Assembly (NCBI GenBank): GCA_013397075.1
Contig: VWZS01000654.1
Location: 2,216,636-2,280,635, forward strand
Reading direction: 5' to 3'
DNA: 64,000 bases
DNA from: Rhabdornis inornatus
Lineage: Eukaryota; Chordata; Aves; Passeriformes; Rhabdornithidae
Positions 38,140-51,100 of this stretch are shown one piece after another. The position numbers were made by a program, and so were the translations under genes. Numbering within the stretch: position 1 is the first letter of the stretch; the number at the start of each line of letters is the position of its first letter. The notes under the pieces were generated by a model. It saw only the letters and a list, made by a program, of their open reading frames with translations, searched no databases and was not told the DNA's origin.

Positions 38140-38290
38140 AATGATAGCCACTTACTTTCTGCATGATCTGAGGAAAGTGACTTATTCTTTGTCATTGAAT
38201 TTTCTTATGATTTAAGTAGGTCATGCTAACACTTTGCTATCTTGTTGGATTGTTGTGAGGATAATTAAAGTTTCTCAAGTATTTTGGTAT
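38140..38290 (+). mobile_element. MIR-type SINE relic
   Basis: In order it shows CCACTTACTTTCTGCATGAT, GAGGAAAGTGACTTATTC, a TTTTCTTATGATTTAAG stretch and GGATTGTTGTGAGGATAATT. These follow the MIR core and 3' part (CCACTTACTAGCTGTGTGAC, GGGCAAGTTACTT, TTTCCTCATCTGTAAAATG, GGTTGTTGTGAGGATTAAAT) in the same order and spacing. Highly diverged; identified by eye. Confidence 0.6.
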
Positions 38291-41200
38291 TTCCAGGTAA
38301 AAAGAGTAAATACATGTAACTACATAATTTTTCTAGTGGATTAAAAAAAGAAGTTGTAATTGGCAGAAGTTTATTTATGATTTCAGTGGTTGGCGTAATG
38401 AGCCCTTTACATCAAACTCTTGTTATATGAAACTTGTGATTGAGTTTATGTATTAGATCTTACTGTCTTAAAAAGGATTGGATTAGTGTGGTTCAAGAAA
38501 GACTGATTAATTTTTGTTAATTGCATGGGAATGATGGAACAATTCTTGTAGCATGTGGAGAATCCTGCATTATTATAGGTATAATTATAATTATGAATTC
38601 GTAATGATAAAATGTACACTTGAAGGGTACAGAAAAAGCATCTGTAAGTCACCTCTTAATTTCTACTCTTCTGCTTTCTTGGTCTTTTTTCTTTTCACAT
38701 TTTAAATAATCTAGGAAGCTACTTTTATTTAGAATTGAATACTGTATTTTTTTTCTGTTACCAGTAATATAAGGAATATCCTCTCCATACTCGTCTGCTT
38801 TTTCCCTAACAAACGTTCGGTGATAGGGTTTGTGAGGGACATGTTAAAGGGCTATTGTAAAACCATGTCAAATTACATTTACTAAGTATCTAACCTAAAT
38901 GAGCCTTCTTGCAGCTTAATCTTGTGACTTCTCATCCTGTCCGTCAGAGGAATGCAGGATAAGTTAGTCTTTTCTGCTTTTTGGCAACATTTTATGAAAG
39001 AACATACAAATATGGTGTCTTTTCCTTCATTTAGTCTAAACAATCCTGATTCTTTCAACTTTCCCCAGCAGGTCATATTAACATTTGCTACTGCTCTCTC
39101 TTTGGCTGACTCTGCTCAAGTGCCCTTTGGGGGCATTGCCTGGGATTCCAGTCTTCTTTTGAGACAAGTATACATCTCAGGAGGGAAATAAAAGGACTGC
39201 CAGTAACATAAGAAAAATTGGCATACCAACAAATTCCTACTTCCAGCCCCCAAATTACATTGATTAACAAAGCCTGAATGAGAATATAATAATATAATGA
39301 TATAATGAGAATATAAGACCCCAGGTTATGCAAGATTAGCATTTTTTGTATTCTTAACTGTAGTTCTTAGCAGCTGCTAAATCCTAGTAGTTCTAAAAAG
39401 TATGATTTGGGATAAAACCCCCCTGTAGATTTAATTGATCCTTTTGTTAGCTATTGGTTTTGTGCCTTGGCATGCTGCTTTCTCTTTAGCTCTAGGTATT
39501 AGAAACTTAATTTAGCTTCTCATGAAGCCTGCAATTACTGCATTATGACTGTATTCAAAGAATCTAGAACTATTAGAATATTACTAAATATCACAAAAAT
39601 TATGACTAAATTTAGAAAATTGGTGACATTAGTAATTTCCTTCAAGAATATCAATCTGACAACCGTTGATTTCTTAAATAAGTCCATTTGTATATAATTG
39701 TTGGTAATCTACAGAAACGTTTTAAACACAACTAAGCTTTCTCTCAGACTTTCAGACATGATTTCTTTGCCTTTTCTATTTTATTCAGAATTTTTACCAA
39801 CTTTATGACTTTTCTTCAGGCTGCTGAGTTTCAGGTTGAAGGAGCCTATGTATACAATGCTGAAGACAAAAGATAAAACATGAAGAACATTTATTTCTAT
39901 GTGCAGGTTTCTCTGCATATGTAGTTTCATAAATCAGAAATATGTTTATAACTCCTATAGGTAGTTTTCCAATGGTAGGCATGCTAAAATAATGAATGAT
40001 CATTGAGATTGCTTTCTGTAGTATTTTCTATTTACTATTAATCTGTTTATGATTCTGAGAGATTTTTTCCAAAGTCTATTAAAATACATGGCAGGCTTCC
40101 ACAGGTTTTGGATCCATCCTTAAATAACTAATAACATTGAGAATATATTTTCACTTGAAGGCATAAGGTTGGCATAGTATTTTTGTTTCTCATATGGGTA
40201 AAGCTGTTGTCTGAGTTGTGGTTTGTCTGAGCCAGCTCAATTTTAATAGAAAAATTAACTTATATCTCCTCCAAGACTGGTACTTTTCCATTGCTCAGTT
40301 CTGGTGAAAATCTGTCTTGCTTTACAGTCTATTCATTGTCAGGAAAATACAGAGAATTTACTGTGTTTCTGTCAAGGCAGAATTTGTCCCGCTGTCCTAA
40401 AGTTAATTTATGTTATACTAAAGACCAGTTTCCATTCAGGAATGGAAATCCATACATGCAATTTTTAGATAACAGTGCTAATTTGCTCACAGCTTGACAA
40501 TAATTTTGCATTTTGAATACCTTCTAGGCTCTAAAGCCCAACTGTAGAACATCAGTAATTTTCGTAATATATAGAGAAACTTCTACTCTACAGAGCATGA
40601 TCTCCTATTTCAGAGTATTTGCCACAGAGGCAATAATGATAACTTCAGAAATGTTTGTTTTTGTTACACAGAATGCAAAAGCACATTTGAAATCAGTGGG
40701 ATGAGATGTCTATAGGATGTTCTGAAAAGCCTTTAAGGTACTCTAGCTGCAAATTTGCATATGTAAAAACCTTGAAAATCTTGCAGCATGGCATCAAACA
40801 AATACAAAAACTCTAGTGAGCTGTGAGATGTCTACTGAGATGTACAGTAACATCTGTTAGTGCATAGTGTCTAGTTCATAGCTTGCTGAAAAAGCAAATT
40901 CTGCATCTTAAAAAATAGTTTTGAGAAGAGAGATGAGTAATTATTACTCCAGAACTTTTAATGGAGTCAAAATCCCTTAATATTTAGCTGCAGATATACT
41001 CCAGGGATCTAGAGGTCTCCTGTTCCACAATATCCTGCTTGGTGGCCTGTAGAAGGCTCTGTGAGTTTTGCAGTTGGAGCTGTAACAGGTTTTTTTGTTT
41101 GGGACAGAATGAAGCTCTTAAGAACCAAAATGTGGAGGTAACTAATCAAGTGCTCTTTCATTAGTTAGCCAATGATTTTCTGAAGAAATAGTGAATTTAG

Positions 41201-44200
41201 CTGTCATGTCTAATCCTCTGTAGTCACAGAGCTCAAAAGCTGAGGAATCTGAAATTTTTTTAGGTCCCGTGGTGGTTGCTGAGGAAGCAAGCAAGTTGGC
41301 ATGGAACCAGGCAAGCAACCATCGAAAAAGTAATGTGAATGAAAGAGTCATGTATAACGATTTGTTACGGAAAATTTTGGACCAGCTCACCTGTCATTTA
41401 CAGATTCTTGGTATGAGTGAAAAGCACAATGAAAAATAGTCTGCCTGTAGTTATGTGTAACATTACATGGTATTAGAAATTCAGTTGTTCCAACTTGACC
41501 ATGAAAGAGAAGGAAGGCTATATAGAAATGTATTTCTGATCCATCTCATCTTGTTGTCTAAGGTATTATGCTTATGTAGTAATTGAGAAAACCATGTTCT
41601 GCTGCTCTCCAAGCATACAATAGGATAATTATGAAAGCTTAAATCATAAAATAAAAAAAAAAACCCCAAGACTCTTCGTAATGAATGTCTTCAAGATGTT
41701 TGGAAATACTTCAAGCTGCTTGAATTATTTTCATGGTGTTCAAACAGTCCATAATCAAAAATATTAACAGCTATATTTAAATACCTTGAAAAGAGCAGAC
41801 ATCAACAAGAGGTTCTTGGTAATATATGATTATTCAATCAACTGGTAGATGAAAGCTAGGGCAAGGACCTTGTAAAAAAAAAAATAGGGCAAACAGATGA
41901 ATTAGTAATTTAAACTGAGCAAGTCATGCTGTGTCCTAACCTTAATATATTCCTAACCTTAATGTTTAGAAAAGTCTTGGGGCTGATCTTCTTTTAAGTG
42001 ATGAAATTTTGGCATACAATTTAAAAAAAGTATTCTGCATTTACTTAAAGGTAGTTCTCTTTGACATGTATTTTTAACTTGAGTGGAACTGCCCTTCATT
42101 GTCCATAGGGCCACAAGAGACACACATGTTTTTATTAGATTTTTAAGGCCAGGTGAAGTTAATCCTATCTTTAAGAAAGAGAGACTTAAAAGTAGGATTG
42201 CAGTTGTTTTTATTTGCCAAGTTATGACTATTTTTCATTGCTGGTTTTTGAATAAGTAGGAGGTCTGTTTTCTCTAAGATGTATTATACATACACACACA
42301 CACACAATTCCACCAAAATCATCTTTAAATTGAGTTGCAAACAACAAATAATTAGAGAGGATTTTTCTTGTTTGTACTTCAAAGCTATCTTCATTTCTGC
42401 ATTGTGGACAAATTTTTAAAGTGAACTTCATGTCACATATGATGAGTTAAACCAGATGTTAAGCACAGTTTCAGTTATCAAACAATCGTGCAAATGTTGG
42501 TGAGTAACCAGTTTCTAGGTGTGTTTCCCAAAAGAAAAGAGAGCTTTGATATTACTAGGAGATGTTTGAAGTTTGTGATGCTGCTACACTTCCATCTGTC
42601 CGCAAACCGATGGTGGCACGTGCATCTATCCATCTGCCACTTCATAACACCCTGAAGTTGAGAACCATAAATCATTCTATTGCTGCAGCAGTGACAGGTG
42701 CAGGATAACAGATGCAGTCTCCAATATATTAAGAGAATGCCATGATTTATTTGAATTAAGGCATTCTGAGGTTAGCAATCTGCTTGAAACTAGATAACCA
42801 TATGGTGCATGGCTGCTAGATGAGAATATTTGCTGGTAATAATGTACTGTATTAAAATGCAAGCTCCAATATTTAGCCTTGGAAAGTGTCTCTTGACACC
42901 TGTGTCATCTCCTTGAGATGCCTGAAGACTACATTATGTGAGCTGAAGTGCGGAATGTCACTAATCTTGTGACAGCAACCTTGGCAACTGGGTGCAGGTA
43001 TCCAGTAGAATGAAGTGTTCAAACATTCAGATTTCCTCAGTGGACTCTAAGTCTGGCATATACCTAACAACCTGACTGAGGGAGGGTCCACAGGAAGTTT
43101 TCTGATAAAGCATTAATTGTTCTTTACTAATAACTTCTCACTTGTTAGTATAGTAAAGATGATCATGCTCAACAAATGGGCAAAGACAGGATAGCTCTGT
43201 GATTAAGAATGTGGAAGTAAAAATTACCAGAGCTGAGGCACACACACAAATTTCTCTGAAGTTGGTAAGTTCATGTCAGGGACGGAGTGTGATTTTTACA
43301 GATTCCTCTGTAAAGAAACCTGAGAATGCACAAAGCTATTGGTCTAACAGCAGTGTATCCACCCAGACCTCAAGTCAGGGGAAGTATAAAAACCCAGGGA
43401 TGTTATTTAAGGATGGTTCTTTGTGTAACTACAGGCCCATTATTCTGATCCTGAAGGTATGAGAAGTTTAAGAAAATACTGTCAGGGAACAAGCAGGGCT
43501 GGCAGTTGTGGAGGAGCTGGCAGGGGTGGGTGGAAGCCTCAGGCAAGGCTGATCAGTCAATTAAGTACTATGAGTGCCCTCAGGGCCCTGGCACATTATT
43601 TCCATAGAAAAAGAAACCAAAGACAATTAAAAAATGGAGAATGAGATAAATTGCAGCTTGGGTTTACTGAATGTGAATCGCATTTGAATAGCCTGAGATC
43701 CTTCTTTGCTAACTTATTTTCTAGACAAAAGAAATGGCATTGATGTCGTCTGTCTGGCCTACCAGCCCTATGGGAGATTGGAAAAGATGCAAATTAGTGG
43801 GAGAAATTTCAGGTGAATAGGAATTAGATAGAGGAGAGACAGCCTTTGAAGGGGAATGCACAATACAGCGGAAAGTCAGAAGTGGAGTTCCTCAAAGAGT
43901 ATTCCAATGACAGATGCCTTAACTATTTTCACTCTTCTAGGATTAAATGTGGAAACATGCTGACGAAACTTGATAATGACATTATGTTGTGGGATATGAT
44001 TAATTTTGAAGAAGTTCAGACTATCACACAAGCAATAAATAGATGATCTTCAGATTCAAAGTACTTGAAATGGAAAAAAAATCCACATATGTGGAAAAAA
44101 TGTCAAATCATGAATTTAAGGAATAATAAAAAAGAATTTCCAGAGTCACTGCACAAGACATGTCTTGAAAAAAACTGAGAAGGTAGATTTCAGCAGACTA

Positions 44201-44764
44201 CTTTTTCACAAAAATATAATGAGCAGCCAAAGAAATGCAAGTACAAAACTGTACAAATAATGCCAGGGCATTGCAGTTACAATAGGTTTAGTAGAAAAAC
44301 AGATACCACATTAAGATGCCATTGTGCAGGGTAGTATCCTAACAGCCAGAGGGACTGCTCATCCAGGAGTGTCTCCGTCTCATCTATAGTGGAAAATTAG
44401 ATGTCTGAATTAGATTCCTACTTTCTATATGGATAAGTCAGGTGAAATAAGTCACACTTCTATTAATCAGCTGTGAATGAGGGATTTTTCGTTTTAACAG
44501 ATTGTATAAAAGAACAGCAGAAGAACCTGGCTAGTCAACTCTACATGCATTTTCCAGGAGCTTCCTTTCTCCTTTGTCACCAAGTTCCTAGATTTAGTGA
44601 AATGAAATAAGCTGGCCTCACAATGGTCTAATTTTAGGACCTATTTGTTCATAAAGATTAAATTGCCGACAAGCTCAATCTAACAAAAACACCCATACTT
44701 ATCTAAGTCCCTTGTCAACTTTAGAGTCAAGGTACTTTGCAGATAACTGTAAGAACCTTGTATC
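38291..44764. other. Intergenic unique DNA
   Basis: AT-rich, no supported exon. Contains a short (CA)n run at about 42,288-42,306, and a stretch at 43,400-43,460 with a faint CR1-RT-like phrase (CNYRPIIL) that is too short to call. Confidence 0.55.
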
Positions 44765-44905
44765 AATGCTCTGTTTACCACAGATAATGAAACTAAGGCC
44801 CAAAGGTGGCATATCTTGTCAAAAAAACATGGAAAAGGGAGTCATGCACAGGAACAGATCCCAGCAGACGTGAATCTCTGTGTACTGCCTTGACTACTGG
44901 TGCTT
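44765..44905 (-). mobile_element. MIR-type SINE relic, reverse orientation
   Basis: Plus strand reads CTGTTTACCACAGATAATGA, AACTAAGGCCCAAAGGTGG, then GATCCCAGCAGACG and CCTTGACTACTGG. This is the reverse complement order of MIR (TTTACAGATGAGGAAACTGA, GGCCCAGAGAGG, GGATTCGAACCCAGG, CTCTTAACCACTA). The tRNA-derived head is thus included but heavily mutated. Confidence 0.6.
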
Positions 44906-46862
44906 ACTGTCTTCCACAAATGAGTACCTAAACAGTTTTCAGAGATGACCTGTAGTACTCCTGAAACAGTAACTATCCAGCAGGAATTCTTCCAGGCTGT
45001 TAGAGGAAAGCGAGAGAGGCAGAGAGCGCAGTTCTTTGAAAGAAGTGTTTGGCTGAGTGAGTAAGATACAGAACTTTGTGGACAAGAGTTTTTTTATGCA
45101 GAAAGAACAGACACGAAGCAGCAAGATCTTTTAGGCTTGTTAGGTATTAATTTGTATTAATTCATAGGAAATTATTACAAAGCTTCAAAGTGGAAACCCT
45201 ATGCACCCCAGGCAGCAGCAATAAATCACTGAAGTGACTCATTACCCAGGTGTTTTATCCAACAGCATCCACATTGATGTTTTACAGAGAGTGTGTCTGT
45301 ATATGACCGATGATATAAAAAACCTGAGGGACATCGGCTCTGGCAGGAATGGCCATTTTCAAGGAAAGATTGAAAGATCTACAAATTTAAGAAAGGGAAA
45401 AGGAAATGAGAAAAGAAAAAAAGAAAAGAGAAATGAAATATGAGAAAGAAAAAAGGGAAAGGGACACAGAAAAGGGAGTCTTCCATGGCAGCTAGCTGGG
45501 AGGTGAAGTGGTTGTTCTGGTACTGGTGTCAGTAGTGGGCATTCCCCGAGAGTCTTTGTCTCTGGTGCTCTGTCTGATTTTCTCTCAAAGATGTTCTTTC
45601 TGCAGTAACTACCTGGTTTCATCCTGATGCACTCCACCTCTTTATTAATCATCCTTATTTCTTGAGGTAATCATACTGCTCAGAGCATGGTTTGATTACA
45701 CACACATTGCCCATGCTAATGGTCTCCTCAGCTTTTTGCAAATGTATCACTGGGTAATGCTGGTTGGCTACCTAAATCACTGCTGTCTCCTATTGGCAGC
45801 TACTAGGCAATTCATGTTCCCTCACATGTTATACATCAAAAGCCACAAAACAAAGGGTGAAGAGGAACAGAAAGACAAAGAGAGGGGTTCACACAGTGGT
45901 AGCAATTGCTTCTCATGAGAAATCCAATGCAATGGCCATGGCTGTGGTCCAGAGCACGGAGTGCAAAGCTGGGAGGACAACAGCATGTTGGATAGAAGGG
46001 TACAAAACTCTGCCGCAGCACCCTTGAGGTGTTAGGGTACACAGTTGCACAGGAAGGTGATTGTCAGATTGCAGTGGAAAAAGCGAGGGAAAAGCAGCAG
46101 AGGTGAAAACAGAAAACTCTTGGCATTTCACAAGTTGCAGACTGACTCCTCTGATCGGGCTGTGGCACGGGGTGATAAAATCACCTCTGATCTTCCAGGG
46201 AAGCAGCTGATTGCTGCAGCCAGAGAGAGACGTGGAGTGCTTTCCGTAACACCAAAGCTTGAGCAGCAAGAGAGGATTCCCAAACAACCCCTTCTCTGCC
46301 TGTTACCCTTCCCATCCATCTGACTTTCGGAAAACCATTCATTCTCCCTAAGTCTCTGTAAGAGGCACTTACATTTTCTTCCCTAGCTCATGGAAGATCT
46401 TTTCAAAACTTTATGGCTAAGGCATTGTTTCACTCAAAGATGCCCTTGTCTCCTTCTGTGTCTTGTGGTGGGACTAGACCAGGGGTTGCAATCTGAAGTC
46501 ACTGTTGCTGTTTATGTCCTGGCAGTATTCTGCGAGCTATGGGATTTATGGGAAATCCATAGTTTGGAATGAAGAATTTGCTAAAATTGAAAGAACCAGG
46601 GTCTAGTTATATTCTCAGTTTTATCACATGCTGGTAGCAGCACAGATGCGATTCTGTGCATATATCCCAAGTTCACAGCTTCCAAGTAGGTCACACAGAG
46701 GGCAGCAACAAGTCAGAGTCTCTGGTATATGATTACAACTCTTGAGATGTGCAAGTAGGCAGATACAGAAGAAGAACATTGTCCTTTTAATACTTGAGGA
46801 AAACAAAGCAGACCATGGTGTGAATGATAAGCAGTTTGGCTTTGCACAGGTGTCATCTGGTA
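44906..46862. other. Intergenic unique DNA
   Basis: No coding exon recognised. Includes a polypurine stretch at 45,389-45,476. Confidence 0.55.
45389..45476. repeat. Polypurine (GA-rich) tract
   Basis: Almost 90 bp consisting mainly of A and G on the plus strand (GAAAGGG, GAGAAAAG, AGAGAAATG blocks), with a few interruptions. Low-complexity sequence, not a simple tandem array. Confidence 0.8.
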
Positions 46863-46972
46863 TTCATAGATGCACAGAATTTCAGGCCAGAAAGAAGTCT
46901 TAAATAATTTTTATTGACTCACTGCCTTTTAGAGGTTAATACATTTCACCCAGTGAAGTGAGCAATTTCTTC
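46863..46972 (-). mobile_element. Possible ancient CR1 3' fragment
   Basis: Plus strand has TCATAGATGCACAGAATTTC, AGGCCAGAAAGAAGTC, and further on a TAATACATTTCACCCAGTG phrase. The order resembles the reverse complement of the 3' end of old amniote CR1 families. Short and diverged, so tentative. Confidence 0.35.
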
Positions 46973-47969
46973 TTTCAGGCTACGATGAATGCCATGGAAA
47001 TTCCTCTGCCCATTGTAGTTTCAGGTGCTGCTATAGCTATTTTTCTTGCTTAAGTTTCTTAAAGATCCTTCTGTTTATAATTCCTGGAGGAAACTAAAAA
47101 CAATGGTGAAATATGTTTGACCTTTTGATCCTTAGGCCAGCTGAGCTTTTTTTTAGCTCTCACAAGTGTTTCGTCTTCTCTTGTTAGGACAATGTTTTGC
47201 ACTAACATAGTGGTCATTAAATTTCTGTAATTGTTTTTAATTAGAACACAGAAATGTGTTACTGGCTCTGACTTCACATACCATGGGATTCTACATAACG
47301 TTTGAATCTCAGAGGCATCCCATTAGCCATCAACATTTTGGCTTGGCTTAATTGTGGTCAGCTTCGGAGACAGAATATAAAAGTGATCATCAAATATTCT
47401 TCTGTCTTCAGTCAAGCTGAGTAATGAGGCACTCCTTTGCTGTCCATTCATTTTACAGTTACTGCTGACCCCAAATGGCTCTTTCATTGTTGCACAGCAA
47501 TGCACAAAGTGCCTGACTTTGGAAAGAGTCCAATTTCCCTGAAATAATGACAAGCAGCAGAGAATTAGCATTCAGTGCCTTTTTCCTAAGGCATCTTCTT
47601 TTTTTTCCCAACATCTCTACTAATGACTGTTGTCCTCTTGTGTTCCTGCACCATGTAAACCGGGATTTTTGTCTGTCTGGCAGCATTTTCACAATCATTG
47701 CATTAAGACTGCTTAGTGTTTTTGTAAGGACATTTATTAGGAGGCAACTTCCTTTGTCTCCCAGGAGAACATAAATTCCTATATACACCTTATCAACGTT
47801 TGTTACCACCAGCCTTTTGATATTACATAGTGATATGTGGACAGGAAAATGGATAAAGCAAGTATGATTCAAGTTAGGGCACTGTGAGCTGCAGGGGGGA
47901 AAAACAAAATCAGAAAAACTGGTGGCATGATTGGGCTTAAAGGGTCACATTTAATGGGTCACACTTTAC
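46973..47969. other. Intergenic unique DNA, nothing recognised
   Basis: AT-rich; no exon or repeat family supported. Confidence 0.5.
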
Positions 47970-48112
47970 CTTGGAGGCCATTAACACATGGGATACTGCA
48001 TGGGTCTGTCCTGGCACCTGTCCCATTTAGCGTCTTCACCAACAGTCTAGAAAGGAGAGTGTGCCCTCTTGTCAGATTTGCAGAGGCCACCAAACCAGGA
48101 GGAAATAGCAAA
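47970..48112 (+). mobile_element. Short CR1 reverse transcriptase fragment
   Basis: The frame contains HGSVLAPVPFSVFTNSLERR followed by RFAEATKPGGN. These align with the CR1 RT run QGSVLGPILFNIFINDL and FADDTKLGG. The catalytic FADD is replaced by FAEA, and only about 50 residues of the domain survive. Both neighbouring CR1 parts are missing. Confidence 0.8.
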
Positions 48113-51100
48113 CACTGGAAAACATTTTTGAAGAAAAATACAGTGCAGGAGAACATAAGGTTGTTTTGAAACTCAATACCCTCAATGAGAGAGACTCAGC
48201 CAAAGGGAAAGTTAAAATGAGAGAGGTAGGGGGTATGCATATGTGTCTATTTGTGGATTGTATGACTGCATATCAGAAAAGTTTGTATGGATTCATCAAC
48301 CCTACCCTTGTACTTGTGAGCTAGCTGGTGCACAAAGCTACAATGAAGCAACTAGTAATTTCAGTTACTTATGTGCTTTCTGAGTTCTAATCTCTGAAGT
48401 ATTTGAGAGCACCTCAGAAAAAAATACTTTCAAAAAAGCACATCTTACTACATGCAAAGACCTGCTGCATGTTTTAGAGCAATTAAGGAGTGAATGCTCT
48501 GTCATTTGGTGGTCTGAGATATCTCTGATGTGCGCTACCCAGTCAGAATTAAATGAATGTTATTAAAATTGCAAGGTTAGCACTTGCACAATCCTATGTC
48601 AGACTTCTTGTCCATCTGCATTATTGCATACATTATGAAATACTTTTTCTTTATCTGCAGGCTGTCTTTTATCATCAACTTTTCCTTCATTCGGTGAATG
48701 ACCAGTATTCTTTATTGCTTTAAAACTTTAAAGCCTATCCTGAAAACAAAAAGATATTATTTTTGTTTTGCAACTTTCCATGTGGTTTTTATAACCAGAA
48801 TATCCAGGCACGTATTTACTTTCACAAAATTCTTTAGGGTGGAGGAGAGATAATCTCATTTTAACGAATGAGAGTTGAGAAACAGAAATGAAACCTTTTC
48901 CTGGTGAAATAAGGAACCCATGTGGGACTTCCTGAACACCCATCTAACAGCCACTGCTGCATCAGTACAACACCCCACTTCAGAGAAAACCCTCAGGATC
49001 AGCTTCCCAGTTGCAGTTCCAACACATGACTTACTTTAGAACTCTTCTTTAGGTTGAAAGCAAATCCGAGCCTCACTGGGGGAATGTCCGGTCTAAGTGG
49101 CCGGCACTGCACTGGGAGAGCTAGGGTAGAGGCAAGGGCAGCCTACTGCAGTGCAAGGCAGGGGTCGACTTCCTCCATCCTGAGCCCACCATTTCTCTTG
49201 GCACCTTCCCTAGTAACAGTGGCCTCCTCTCTTTCTCCACACCTACCTGCCTCTCACTATTCCTCTTACAGTAGCATCTCTCTGTGGTACAAATGCTTAT
49301 GGCTCCACTGTTTTTCTCCACCTCATTTTTCTTCCTCACCTTCTCTCCCTTCATGCAGTAGCATGCACAACTTGAAGAGCTGTGCCCAAGTACTTCAGCA
49401 GTGTGTTTTGTGTCTCACTGGGCACATTTCCAACTGTTTGTAGCTGTAACTGGGGCCACAGATTGAAGTGAGCTCTCAGTGTGACACTTCAGGCCCTGAC
49501 TAATACTTAATTAACATAGTCCTTAAGCAGTGAGTCATCACATAATGTTTCTTCTGCAACCTTACCCTGATTTTTTGTGTGTGATTCATGTAGCCCTTTG
49601 TGACATTTGTCACCCCCTTCACCATCATGGATAATAAACTCCCAGAATTATGCTATTCCAGTAATGAAATCAGGAGCTGTTGACAGAAAAAATACTATTT
49701 TGACAATATTGAGTATTTGCATTTTTTAATGCAGATGGGAGTCAGAAGATACCAGCTGTATTTTTATTAATGTGTATGAACTTCTATCAAGCAATCCATG
49801 AATCAAGGCTTGGAGAACTAATTTAACTTTTAAACACAGTGTAGCATTACCATCTTTTTCTTTAAGAAGACTTCCTATGTCTCTAAAAGTGGCAAGAACA
49901 ATTACTCTTTTGAGTTGCAATTAATGAAAAAGCTCTTACAGGTGTTACAAAACCAGGAATTTCCTCTCTGTAGCCTGACTCCTCTTGCAGTGATCCACAC
50001 GTTGGCTCTTCAACTCCACTGACAGTGATTTCAACATGCTATTTAAGAATCACAGAGCAGATTTTCAAGTAGTTTTTCAAGGCTACATATTCAAGTGAGA
50101 CCAACAGCTGACACCATGATGCTTAAGAACCCAGCTAAAGGACCGAGGCTTCAAAAAAACCCGTTAATCGGTTTAATTTTCTCTCTGCTCATTTCAGAAG
50201 AGAAAGTGTAGTAGTGCTGCCAGTCCTTTCCTTAAAGGATGCAATGAAATCAGCATTGAGTGGGGAGAGCTGGCTTTCAGGAGCAGCTTCAAGCCCTTGC
50301 TGTGCTAAATGTTTATGCAAAATGAAGGGAAATATAAAATAGTGGTGTTTGATGGGCTTAAAGCTATTGAGTAAATGTCCAAATTAAATTATGTTGGTTT
50401 CTCCACTCTCCCGTTCTTGGCAGAAGACATTAGCAGATGTCTTTTGCTTATTTCTTGACACTACTGTTTTCAACATATCTGAATCCCTTCATAAAACAAA
50501 AAGAAATAAAGGAGACTGGTGTGGCACAGTAAACAGTTTGATGGGTCAAGCTATCATAAGCTTTCCGATAGGGAAATAAAACTGATAATATCTGGGTTGT
50601 TAAAGCTTCCCAGATGGGCAGCTGCTCACTTTTCAGTAGGAACTCAGAAGAGCATTGCAGACATCAAATGTGACATTTTTAATAAGGTTTGTACCATTGA
50701 AACACAGCTGTGCTCAACAGGCAGAGCAGCCGAGCTTGGTTCTTTCATTAATTCTGTTCTTTTGCGTTATTTGCACGAACGCACTTCAGACCAGATGAGT
50801 GGGTCAGATCAAGGGTTTGTCTAGCTCAGTATCCTTCCTCAGAAAATGTCCAGAGGTACATCCGCAGGGAACAGAGGGAGCATGCAACAATCATTTGCCA
50901 AAACATTATTCTAGCCTTCAACAGTTTGCAGCTTGGTGTCTTTCTGAGCCACAGGTCATGTCTGTGTTTTCAGCTGTCCTCTTAAGCTTTCTTTTCCATA
51001 AATTTATCCCTCTATTCCATGTAAACTTCTTAGTCTTCATAATATTCTGTACAAAGGAACTCTGTGATAAAAATACTTTTTTATAAAACCTGCCATCTGC

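Noticed and set aside
43199..43462. Possible CR1 RT 5' fragment (phrase CNYRPIIL)
   Set aside because: Only about ten residues resemble RT and no flanking CR1 text was found in any frame; too weak to annotate.
46480..46500. ACCAGGGGTTGCAATCT, like the end of a hAT DNA transposon
   Set aside because: A single short similarity with no matching opposite end and no target duplication.
48850..48920. Possible third MIR relic (CTCATTTTAACGAATGAG region)
   Set aside because: Only one short block resembles MIR and the following blocks do not line up in order.
49054..49443. 129-codon plus-strand open frame
   Set aside because: Low-complexity Ser/Leu/Pro text from a CT-rich patch, no family resemblance, no splice context.
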